Positions 1 to 5,295 are shown, numbered from the stretch's first letter. The stretch: 5,295 nucleotides of DNA from a bacterium (Candidatus Ratteibacteria) CG_4_9_14_3_um_filter_41_21 (GCA_002791075.1 PFWI01000008.1:1-5295), one strand, 5' to 3'. The notes: generated by a model from the letters alone, not told the origin. Numbers and translations are program-made.

Positions 1-9
1 AAAAGTTTT

Positions 10-70
10 AATTCGTGAAATTCGAGAAATTCGTGGTTATTATTATTTCGTGTCTTCGTGCTTTCGTGGT
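10..70 (+). repeat. Third copy of the 9-base-periodic element with an 8-base-periodic tail
   Basis: Positions 10-38 are three AATTCGnnn units (starting at 10, 19 and 28) plus TT, matching the right arm at 2994-3022 at 25 of 29 positions, including a shared run GAGAAATTCGTGGTT. After an ATTATTATT stretch come three TTCGTG words at 47, 55 and 63, now spaced by 8 bases and ending in TTCGTGGT. The region lies beyond the stop of the fused gene and contains no gene I can support. It could be the left part of a longer element continuing outside the window. Confidence 0.8.
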
Positions 71-91
71 AAGTGTTTTAAAAGGAAATTC

Positions 92-1717
92 CTATGTAAT
101 CAATCTTACTTTATCTTTTTCCTCAAGATATTTTAAACCACAGGCTTTGCAGATTGCAGTTTTCCCTTTAAAATTTAATTTTTCGCCGCACTGGCAGACC
201 CAGCCCGCTAACTTTGCCGGAACTCCGACGCAGAGAGCATAATCCGGAATATCCCTGGTTACTACCGCCCCCGCCCCTACAAAAGCGTATTGGCCAATGG
301 TATGACCGCAAACAAGAGTACAATTTGCCCCCAGAGACGCTCCCTTCTTCACTAAAATTTTCTGATATTGATTACGCCGATTAACATGCGAACGAGGATT
401 AATCACATTGGTAAAAACCATACTTGGCCCGCAGAAAACATCATCCTCCAGAGTTGCCCCGGTATAAACCGAAACATTATTCTGAATCTTTACGTTATTG
501 CCGATAATTACTCCCGGGGAAATCACCACATTGCCTCCGATATTGCAGTTTTTCCCGATTTTGCTATCTTTCATAATATGGGAAAAATGCCAAATTTTGG
601 TTCCTTTTCCGATAGCGCAAGGTTCTTCAATAACTGCCGTGGGATGAGCAAAGTACTCCCCCCTTCCTCTTTCCCTCCCCGCCTGGGGGAGGGATGAATT
701 GTCTTTTTCCCCTCCCTCGAGGGGAGGGGATAGAGGGGAGGGTGAAACAGGAATCCCGCCAGAAGCAAGGGAGTTCTCTGCCGCCTCCAAAACCCTCAAC
801 ACCCTTAATCCCTCCGCTCCATCCGTTTGCGGAGTTTTCCGAGTTTTTATACATTCTGCAAAGTGCCTACATTCTAAATAAAGGGGTTCTTCGACGCGGA
901 AGGAAATAGGCTTCCCTTCTCTCTTCTTCGGGGTAGGAATACGCCCTTTCCACTCTACCTGATGCCGGAAAAGAGTAAGTTTATTTTTCGCTAAATCATC
1001 AAAAAGAACCATACCTTGCTCCCCTACAACAATAAGTTTTTGTTCTTTGTAAGGGTGAAGCCAACTGACCAAGATATGAGCTCCTACCCCACTTTTGAAA
1101 CGAAGATTAGTCACGGTGACATCAAAAATGTGCGGATTAAGATAAGCCGAACCAACCGCACCGACGCTTTCCGGTTCTTCTTCTAAAAGATGCAGAATCA
1201 CCGAAATATCATGCGGGGCAAATGACCAGAGAATATTCTCCTCAGTTCTGAATTTACCTAAATTTAGCCGATTAGAATAGAGATAGTAAATTTTTCCGAG
1301 TTTCCCTTTTCGGATAATCTCTTTTAGTTTAACCATTGCGGGATGATAGACTAAAAGATGACCAATCATCAAAATGGCCTTTTTCTCTTTTGCCAGATTG
1401 ACCAGTTCTTTTCCTTCCCTTACCGAAAGCGAAAGCGGTTTTTCAACAAAAAGGTCTTTTCCGCTATTGAGAACTTCCTTGCCTAAACGAAAGTGGGATG
1501 CCGCCGGCGTTGCCAGAACTACTCCTTTTACCGCTTTATTTTTTAGAACTTCTTCAAATATCCTAGTCGTCTTAATTTGAGGATATTTTTCTTTAAAGAG
1601 AGTAATTTTTTGAGAATCTTTTTCACAGATGAGCAATAGTACGCCGAGTTCAGCGAAATTTCTGACTAAGTTTTTGCCCCAGTAACCGGCTCCCACAACT
1701 GCAATATTCTTTTTCAT
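92..1717 (-). CDS. Fused Gfo/Idh/MocA sugar oxidoreductase (WbpB/WlbA-like) and left-handed beta-helix N-acetyltransferase (WbpD/WlbB-like)
   Basis: This 541-residue protein joins two cytoplasmic enzymes. Residues 1 to about 323 are a Gfo/Idh/MocA oxidoreductase: a Rossmann dinucleotide loop GAGYWGKN (9-16), the EKP motif (92-94, Lys93) and PHD at 168-170, which carry the usual catalytic Lys and His. Residues about 354-506 are a hexapeptide-repeat acyltransferase, with the entry YFAHPTAVI, the WHFSH motif (376-380), many [IV]G-type turns and the closing VPAKLAGW. The tail has a CxC-x12-CxxC zinc-ribbon pattern (Cys508, 510, 523, 526). By family, the first half oxidises C3 of a UDP-N-acetylhexuronate and the second acetylates the 3-amino group formed by a separate aminotransferase, which is not seen here. 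Residues 325-353 are encoded by a GC-rich palindromic repeat. AGAGGA lies three bases before the ATG. The domain calls are firm. The exact substrate is inferred, because related pairs act on other nucleotide sugars. Confidence 0.9.
   Translation of the reverse strand: MKKNIAVVGAGYWGKNLVRNFAELGVLLLICEKDSQKITLFKEKYPQIKTTRIFEEVLKNKAVKGVVLATPAASHFRLGKEVLNSGKDLFVEKPLSLSVREGKELVNLAKEKKAILMIGHLLVYHPAMVKLKEIIRKGKLGKIYYLYSNRLNLGKFRTEENILWSFAPHDISVILHLLEEEPESVGAVGSAYLNPHIFDVTVTNLRFKSGVGAHILVSWLHPYKEQKLIVVGEQGMVLFDDLAKNKLTLFRHQVEWKGRIPTPKKREGKPISFRVEEPLYLECRHFAECIKTRKTPQTDGAEGLRVLRVLEAAENSLASGGIPVSPSPLSPPLEGGEKDNSSLPQAGRERGRGEYFAHPTAVIEEPCAIGKGTKIWHFSHIMKDSKIGKNCNIGGNVVISPGVIIGNNVKIQNNVSVYTGATLEDDVFCGPSMVFTNVINPRSHVNRRNQYQKILVKKGASLGANCTLVCGHTIGQYAFVGAGAVVTRDIPDYALCVGVPAKLAGWVCQCGEKLNFKGKTAICKACGLKYLEEKDKVRLIT
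659..745. repeat. GC-rich palindromic repeat in frame inside the fused gene
   Basis: This 87-base stretch is built from C- and G-tracts unlike the rest of the gene. The first hairpin has a perfect 9-base stem (672-680 with 686-694, TCCCTCCCC pairing GGGGAGGGA) and a five-base loop. The second is centred on TCGA at 717-720, with TCCCCTCCC pairing GGGGAGGGGA with one bulged G. A direct repeat GAGGGGAGGG occurs at 719-728 and 733-742. It adds 29 codons (residues 325-353, rich in Pro, Ser, Gly, Arg and Glu) without a stop, exactly between the oxidoreductase and acyltransferase domains. Boundaries are approximate. Confidence 0.8.
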
Positions 1718-1725
1718 TTTTCCTC

Positions 1726-1831
1726 TACAATTCCTTGTTGTAATGGCAGAGTTTACTCTGCTATTGTAGTTGCAAAGCTTGCTTTGCTATGTAGTTGTCA
1801 ACCCTGGTTGGACGAGCAAGCTCGTCAACTA
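1726..1831. repeat. Array of small hairpins filling the epimerase/fusion gap
   Basis: Successive plus-strand palindromes are TACAA/TTGTA (1726-1742), GCAGAG-TTTA-CTCTGC (1746-1761, extendable to 1742-1765), GCAAAG-CTTG-CTTTGC (1772-1787), CAACC-CT-GGTTG (1799-1810) and GACGAG-CAAG-CTCGTC (1811-1826). They are joined by TGTAGTTG-like spacers. TAGTT at 1792-1796 can pair with AACTA at 1827-1831, enclosing the last two hairpins as a three-way junction. Stem sequences differ while pairing is kept. The array would be transcribed as the 5' leader of the fused gene. None has a U-tract, so termination is not indicated. Confidence 0.75.
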
Positions 1832-1833
1832 TG

Positions 1834-2940
1834 TTACTTCATTGTTGCTATGACAGAGACAATTCGCTCTGCGGCCTTTCCATCCCAGAGGGCAGGATAA
1901 GAAAAATGGTCGCTGTCCCTATTTTTGTTCAGAATTTTCTCTGCCTCTTTGATAATTTTCTTTGTGTCATTACCTACCAGGATATTAGTGCCCTGAGTGA
2001 TAGTCATCGGTCTTTCGGTGGTATCGCGCAAAGTAAGGCAGGGAATGTTCAAGACAGTTGTCTCCTCCTGCATCCCACCGGAATCGGTCATCACAAATTT
2101 GCTGTTCATCATCAATTGGAGAAAGTCAAGATAGCCAAGTGGTTCAAGGAGATGAATCCCCCCCTCCTTTATCCTCCCCATCTTGAACTTCTCCATATTC
2201 TTTCTTGTTCGCGGATGAGCCGGAAAGACAATGGGGATTCTTCTGGAAATTTCCTTTAGCGCGCTGATAATCTTAAGGAAATTTTCTTCATAATCTACAT
2301 TGGAAGGTCGATGCAGGGTTAAGAGAGCATATTCCCCTCTCCTTAAATTTAGTTTCCTTAAAATTTTTGATTTTTGACTTTTGGTTTTTAATTTTAACAA
2401 TGTGTCTACCATTACATCCCCGACCAAAAAAATCTTTTCCTTCGGAATTCCTTCCTTTTTTAGATTCTCATTGGCATCAATCGTCGGAGTGAAAAGATAA
2501 TCCGCGAGAACGTCAACGACAACCCGGTTTATCTCCTCTGGCATCCTTCGGTCATAACTGCGCAGGCCTGCCTCTATATGAGCAATGGGGATGTTTAATT
2601 TTGCGGCAGAAAGAGCGGCGGCCAAGGTTGAATTTACATCTCCCACCACCATCACCAAATTCGGCTTCTCCCTAAAAAGCACCTTCTCAAACTCCATCAT
2701 TACTCTTGCTGTCTGCTGGCTATGGGTTCCTGAGCCCACACCCAGATATATATCGGGTTGAGGAATCTCCAAATCCTTAAAGAATACCTTTGACATTATG
2801 TAATCATAATGCTGACCGGTGTGAACAAGTTGCCATCTTATACGGTTCTTGTGCTGCCGATTGTACTTTTTTATGGCTTGGATGATGGGAGCAATCTTCA
2901 TAAAGTTTGGCCGCGCCCCAGCTACCAGAACAATCTTCAT
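1834..2940 (-). CDS. wecB: UDP-N-acetylglucosamine 2-epimerase, non-hydrolysing (WecB/WbpI family)
   Basis: This 368-residue protein has the usual length of a non-hydrolysing UDP-GlcNAc 2-epimerase, a cytoplasmic GT-B-fold enzyme that interconverts UDP-GlcNAc and UDP-ManNAc. Visible family motifs are the N-terminal GARPNFMKIAP, the HTGQHYD segment (40-46), VVGDVNST with Asp101, HIEAGLRS with Glu123, RMPEEINR with Glu135, TLHRPSN with His210, HPRTRK, and TDSGGMQEE with LRDTTERP. The Asp, two Glu and His match the catalytic set of E. coli WecB. I place the start at the ATG ending at 2940, because the protein then opens with the conserved MKIVLVAGARP. An in-frame ATG at 2985 would add 15 residues encoded by a repeat. 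The Shine-Dalgarno sequence is weak (an A-rich AAAGAA). The gene follows galU by 51 bases. Given the fused WbpB/WbpD-like gene next door, it could instead be WbpI, acting on the 2,3-diacetamido uronate. Family certain, substrate open. Confidence 0.92.
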   Translation of the reverse strand: MKIVLVAGARPNFMKIAPIIQAIKKYNRQHKNRIRWQLVHTGQHYDYIMSKVFFKDLEIPQPDIYLGVGSGTHSQQTARVMMEFEKVLFREKPNLVMVVGDVNSTLAAALSAAKLNIPIAHIEAGLRSYDRRMPEEINRVVVDVLADYLFTPTIDANENLKKEGIPKEKIFLVGDVMVDTLLKLKTKSQKSKILRKLNLRRGEYALLTLHRPSNVDYEENFLKIISALKEISRRIPIVFPAHPRTRKNMEKFKMGRIKEGGIHLLEPLGYLDFLQLMMNSKFVMTDSGGMQEETTVLNIPCLTLRDTTERPMTITQGTNILVGNDTKKIIKEAEKILNKNRDSDHFSYPALWDGKAAERIVSVIATMK

Positions 2941-2950
2941 TTCTTTTTTT

Positions 2951-3022
2951 AACCACGAATTATACGAATTAATCGAATTTAACATTATTCTTTAATTCGC
3001 ATAATTAGAGAAATTCGTGGTT
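2951..3022. repeat. 72-base inverted repeat with 9-base-periodic arms at the galU/epimerase junction
   Basis: Two 29-base arms (2951-2979 and 2994-3022) flank a 14-base AT-rich spacer. Each arm is three 9-base units of the form AATTCGnnn, followed by TT. On the plus strand the right arm has units at 2994, 3003 (degenerate, AATTAG) and 3012, and the left arm carries the complementary CGAATT at 2956, 2965 and 2974. The outermost AATTCGTGG-TT is identical in both arms, and the whole arms agree at about 23 of 29 positions. The right arm encodes the last ten residues and stop of GalU. The spacer holds an in-frame ATG that could be mistaken for the epimerase start. It has no U-tract, so it does not look like a standard terminator. 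Confidence 0.85.
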
Positions 3023-3834
3023 GCATTTCCTTTAAGAAGGTTCTTTATGTATATTTTAAGGGGCTTACCAAATTCCTTATCGGAGAGTGCCAATTCAAGA
3101 AAGGTTTTGTAATAACTCTCAAAACTACCCACATCATACCTTTTTTCCCCGGGTTCTAACTTTACTCCATATACGGGGTAACCATTTTTAATCAGTAATC
3201 TTAAAGCGTCGGTTAACCATAATTCCTTTTGGCGCGGTTTTATCCGATGAATCATCTTGAAGATTATTGGTTCGAAGATAAACCTTGCCGCGGAAACGAG
3301 ATTGCTCGGCGCCTTTCCGGATTTTGGTTTCTCAATGATATCCACAATCTGGAAAACTCCCTGTTTTGAATTTTGAATTTTAACCACCCCGTACTTTTTT
3401 ATTTCCCTGGGAGACACCTCTTCAATGGCTAAAACTGCCGCCGCCTTTTTCTGCTGATAAACATCAGCCATCCTTTCAAGGAGAGAAGGAGAAGAAGAAT
3501 CTTTGATTAAGGAATCACCATAGGCAACCACAAACGGCTCATTTTCTACAAATGGCTCTGCCGGCAGAAGGGCTCCTGCAGTTCCCTTTTTTTCTCCCTG
3601 TCGTATGTAAAACGGAGCCGGCTTATCCTTTTCAAAATAATCCTCAATCGCCCGTTTCATCTTTCCGGTGACCAGGAGAACTTTGGAGATGCCAACGCCT
3701 CTAATTTCTTCCAGAACATAGTGAATGATTGGCTTTCTTCCCACCGGGAGCATCTCCTTGGGTTGCGAGCGGGTAGCGGGAAGCAATCTTGTTCCCAAGC
3801 CCGCCGCCAGAACTACCGCCTTCTTTATCTTCAT
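2992..3834 (-). CDS. galU: UTP--glucose-1-phosphate uridylyltransferase (GalU-type nucleotidyltransferase)
   Basis: This 280-residue protein would make UDP-glucose from UTP and glucose 1-phosphate in the cytoplasm, feeding polysaccharide synthesis. It opens with the nucleotidyltransferase signature AAGLGTRLLPATRSQPKEML (10-29), followed by PVGRKPIIHYVLEE. Further motifs are RQGEKKGTAGAL (79-89), the metal-site region VAYGDS (103-108, Asp107), IIEKP (166-170), LTDAL (207-211) and RYDVGS (232-237), all placed as in GalU. GDS replaces the more usual GDD/GDN, and the protein is slightly shorter than typical GalU (about 290-300). AGGGAG sits five bases before the ATG, a good ribosome site, and only 30 bases separate it from the ATPase stop. 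Residues 271-280 and the stop codon come from an inverted repeat, so the native end is probably near KNLLKGN. A related sugar-1-phosphate nucleotidyltransferase with another substrate cannot be excluded. Confidence 0.88.
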   Translation of the reverse strand: MKIKKAVVLAAGLGTRLLPATRSQPKEMLPVGRKPIIHYVLEEIRGVGISKVLLVTGKMKRAIEDYFEKDKPAPFYIRQGEKKGTAGALLPAEPFVENEPFVVAYGDSLIKDSSSPSLLERMADVYQQKKAAAVLAIEEVSPREIKKYGVVKIQNSKQGVFQIVDIIEKPKSGKAPSNLVSAARFIFEPIIFKMIHRIKPRQKELWLTDALRLLIKNGYPVYGVKLEPGEKRYDVGSFESYYKTFLELALSDKEFGKPLKIYIKNLLKGNATTNFSNYAN

Positions 3835-3864
3835 AGTTTCTCCCTACAATTACAGAAAATCTTT

Positions 3865-5259
3865 TTATCTTCTCAGTTCAAATTTCTCTCGATAACCAAG
3901 AAAAATCTCCAGTGGTACAATAATCGTATTTCCCTCTTCTATAAGAACATCTCTACTGATTAGCATTGCTCGATTGTCTTTAGAGATTTTCTCTCGCGCA
4001 GGAAAATCTTCGGCACTAACTTTCCTTTGGTACTTTACTTCAAAGAAAGAATATTTTTCTCTGGAACGAACAACAAAATCAATCTCTCTGCTTGCTGTCA
4101 TTCCATAATAAAGTTGCGGATAATTCCTCTTTAATGCTGCTCCTACCAGCATCTCCGCAATCTTTGGCCTTAAATCCTGTTTCAAAAATGTCCGGCGTAA
4201 ATAATTGTAAGCATCGTCTAAAAAATCTTCATCTTTTGCCAGAAATGTCTGCAAAATAAATGGGTCATAGAAATAGGCCTTATGATTTTTCTTAACATCC
4301 GTTCTCTTCTCATCTACAGAAAGGTAGGGAACTTCAAAAAGAACAAACATCTTTGAGAGGATTTCCAAATAGTCCCGGGTAGTCAAGTGAGATATTACTC
4401 CACTTTCCCGGGCAAGTTTATAGTAAGAAAACGGAGTGCCAAGATGCTGAAAAAGTCTACCAGAGATTCTTAAAGCAGTTTCCTCTGATTTGCCAACTTT
4501 ATGTAAATCCCCTTCAATCCAGCTGATGAGCATTTCATAGAGGAAGGACGGGATAAAGCCCTCATCGTAAAAGTAATTAATATTGCGTAAGAATCCTCCG
4601 GTGAGGAGATAATCCTCAAAAAATTTTTGTAGCTCTGCGAAGTGCAAAGTAAAAACCTCCCGATAGTTCATCCTTTTCAACTCTGGATTAACCAGACTCA
4701 AGAATTCAGAGAAATCTAAAGGAAGCATCGTAATGTCTGGCTGAAAAATTTCTCCCCGACGGCCTGGAAGTCTCTCGGAAGAGAACTTTATATCCAAAAT
4801 ATTCGAACCGGTTAAAAGTAAAGTTACATTTTTAAGGCTGCCCTTATCGGCTAAATCCTTGATAGCTCTTTGCCACTCTTTAACAAAAGAAATTTCGTCG
4901 AGAAAGATGTAAATATGATTTTTCAACCGTGGCGTTACAAAATTAAGATATTCATTGAAAATCGCAAATAATTGGTTATAATCTCTAACTCGATCACAGG
5001 GGTAGAAAAATATTGTTTCTCGGGGAACATTTTCCTCAAGGAGTAAGCGACGAATGAGTAATTTCAAAAAAGTAGTTTTTCCCACCTGGCGTGGCCCTCT
5101 TAAGGTTAAAATAGCATCCTTCTGGAGGGGAAAATCAAAATAGACCTTGGGCAACCATTTAAATTTTTGACCTTCAAATTCAGTAATCTTTGTATCTTCC
5201 TGGATAAGTTCTTGCCTTAACCACCAGGGATTATGAGATTGTAATTGAGATTTATCCAT
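3865..5259 (-). CDS. AAA_14/DUF4143 family ATPase with C-terminal PD-(D/E)XK nuclease-like domain
   Basis: This 464-residue protein has an N-terminal AAA+ domain: Walker A GPRQVGKTT (55-63), Walker B IYIFLDE (116-122), a sensor-1-like LLLTGSN (147-153) and the family's PGRRGE box (165-170). A middle region with LLTGGF (218-223) and a winged-helix-like stretch HLTTRDYLEILSKM (291-304) is followed by KAYFYDPF (327-334), as in DUF4143 proteins. The C-terminus has REIDFVV (391-397) and FFEVKY (405-410), the Asp and Glu-x-Lys of a PD-(D/E)XK-like fold. The role of this family is not settled. Members are common, often multicopy, in archaea and candidate-phylum bacteria. I prefer the ATG at 5259, because AAGGA precedes it by four bases and the conserved-looking HNPWW segment follows. 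A GTG at 5283 in the same frame adds eight residues (NNKKKDE) and lacks a visible ribosome site. The frame stays open to the window edge, so an upstream start cannot be fully excluded. Confidence 0.88.
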   Translation of the reverse strand: MDKSQLQSHNPWWLRQELIQEDTKITEFEGQKFKWLPKVYFDFPLQKDAILTLRGPRQVGKTTFLKLLIRRLLLEENVPRETIFFYPCDRVRDYNQLFAIFNEYLNFVTPRLKNHIYIFLDEISFVKEWQRAIKDLADKGSLKNVTLLLTGSNILDIKFSSERLPGRRGEIFQPDITMLPLDFSEFLSLVNPELKRMNYREVFTLHFAELQKFFEDYLLTGGFLRNINYFYDEGFIPSFLYEMLISWIEGDLHKVGKSEETALRISGRLFQHLGTPFSYYKLARESGVISHLTTRDYLEILSKMFVLFEVPYLSVDEKRTDVKKNHKAYFYDPFILQTFLAKDEDFLDDAYNYLRRTFLKQDLRPKIAEMLVGAALKRNYPQLYYGMTASREIDFVVRSREKYSFFEVKYQRKVSAEDFPAREKISKDNRAMLISRDVLIEEGNTIIVPLEIFLGYREKFELRR

Positions 5260-5263
5260 TTCA

Positions 5264-5268
5264 TCCTT
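5264..5268 (-). promoter_or_regulatory. Probable ribosome binding site that decides the ATPase start
   Basis: On the minus strand this reads AAGGA, four bases before the ATG at 5257-5259. It favours that ATG over the in-frame GTG at 5281-5283, which is preceded by AAGTATGTTAAT with no purine-rich site. Spacing is slightly short but acceptable. Confidence 0.5.
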
Positions 5269-5295
5269 TTTCTTGTTATTCACATTAACATACTT

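Noticed and set aside
82..92. Possible terminator after the fused gene: AGGA/TCCT palindrome followed by TTTT on the minus strand
   Set aside because: The stem is only four base pairs with a very short T-run, too weak to call a terminator.
368..697. Open frame of 109 codons on the plus strand
   Set aside because: It lies opposite the acyltransferase half of the fused gene with no family features; antisense shadow.
659..745. CRISPR or phase-variable repeat tract
   Set aside because: There are no equal-length spacers and no homopolymer or short tandem unit able to slip cleanly; the structure is palindromic.
1718..1833. Promoter for the fused gene: TTGACA and TTGACG words on the minus strand
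   Set aside because: The -35-like words are parts of the hairpin spacers, and no -10-like hexamer lies at 16-18 bases. The TACAAT present is about 27 bases away.
2154..2182. G-rich stretch in the epimerase resembling the G/C-tract repeat at 719-744
   Set aside because: Similarity is loose, it forms no palindrome, and the protein length between HPRTRK and EPLGYL looks normal, so insertion is not supported.
1795..2259. Open frame of 154 codons on the plus strand
   Set aside because: It lies opposite the well-supported epimerase gene and its translation shows no recognisable domain; antisense shadow.
2362..2396. A-rich run in the epimerase gene (minus strand AAAAGTCAAAAATCAAAAAT) resembling intergenic A-rich repeats
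   Set aside because: The encoded segment KTKSQKSKILRK has the normal length for this family between VDTLL and the TLHR motif, so it is probably low-complexity coding sequence. A similar run at 3363-3382 in galU is explained the same way.

Overview
The window carries four genes, all on the minus strand and reading from right to left: an AAA+ ATPase of the AAA_14/DUF4143 type, a GalU-type nucleotidyltransferase, a WecB/WbpI-type UDP-GlcNAc 2-epimerase, and one long protein that fuses a Gfo/Idh/MocA sugar oxidoreductase to a left-handed beta-helix acyltransferase. The gaps between genes are 30, 51 and 116 bases and no convincing terminator separates them, so the last three genes look like one transcription unit, with the ATPase possibly leading it. 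The DNA is moderately AT-rich. Protein style and the abundance of small palindromic repeats suggest an uncultured bacterium of a candidate phylum (Omnitrophota-like is my guess). No gene fixes the phylum.

Metabolically, the three sugar genes form a nucleotide-sugar module for surface polysaccharide. GalU supplies UDP-glucose. The epimerase interconverts the gluco and manno forms of a UDP-N-acetyl sugar. The fused enzyme matches steps WbpB/WlbA (3-oxidation) and WbpD/WlbB (3-N-acetylation) of the UDP-2,3-diacetamido-2,3-dideoxy-hexuronate pathway. If that reading is right, the epimerase may be the WbpI step rather than WecB, and the missing 6-dehydrogenase (WbpA) and aminotransferase (WbpE) should lie elsewhere, perhaps just beyond position 1.

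The most unusual part of the window is its repeats. Three unrelated families of small palindromic repeat occupy almost every boundary. (1) A 29-base element made of three 9-base AATTCGnnn units occurs as an inverted pair of arms at the galU/epimerase junction (2951-3022) and as a third copy beyond the last gene (10-38). It forms the C-terminal tail and stop codon of GalU. (2) A row of small hairpins with different but self-complementary stems fills the epimerase/fusion gap (1726-1831). (3) A GC-rich G/C-tract palindrome of about 87 bases (29 codons, no stop) lies in frame inside the fused gene, exactly at the linker between its two enzymes. Only the ATPase/galU junction is free of repeats.

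Layout: 1-91 repeat-bearing tail; 92-1717 fused oxidoreductase-acyltransferase; 1718-1833 hairpin array; 1834-2940 epimerase; 2951-3022 inverted repeat; 2992-3834 GalU; 3865-5259 ATPase (alternative GTG start at 5283); 5260-5295 short upstream edge.
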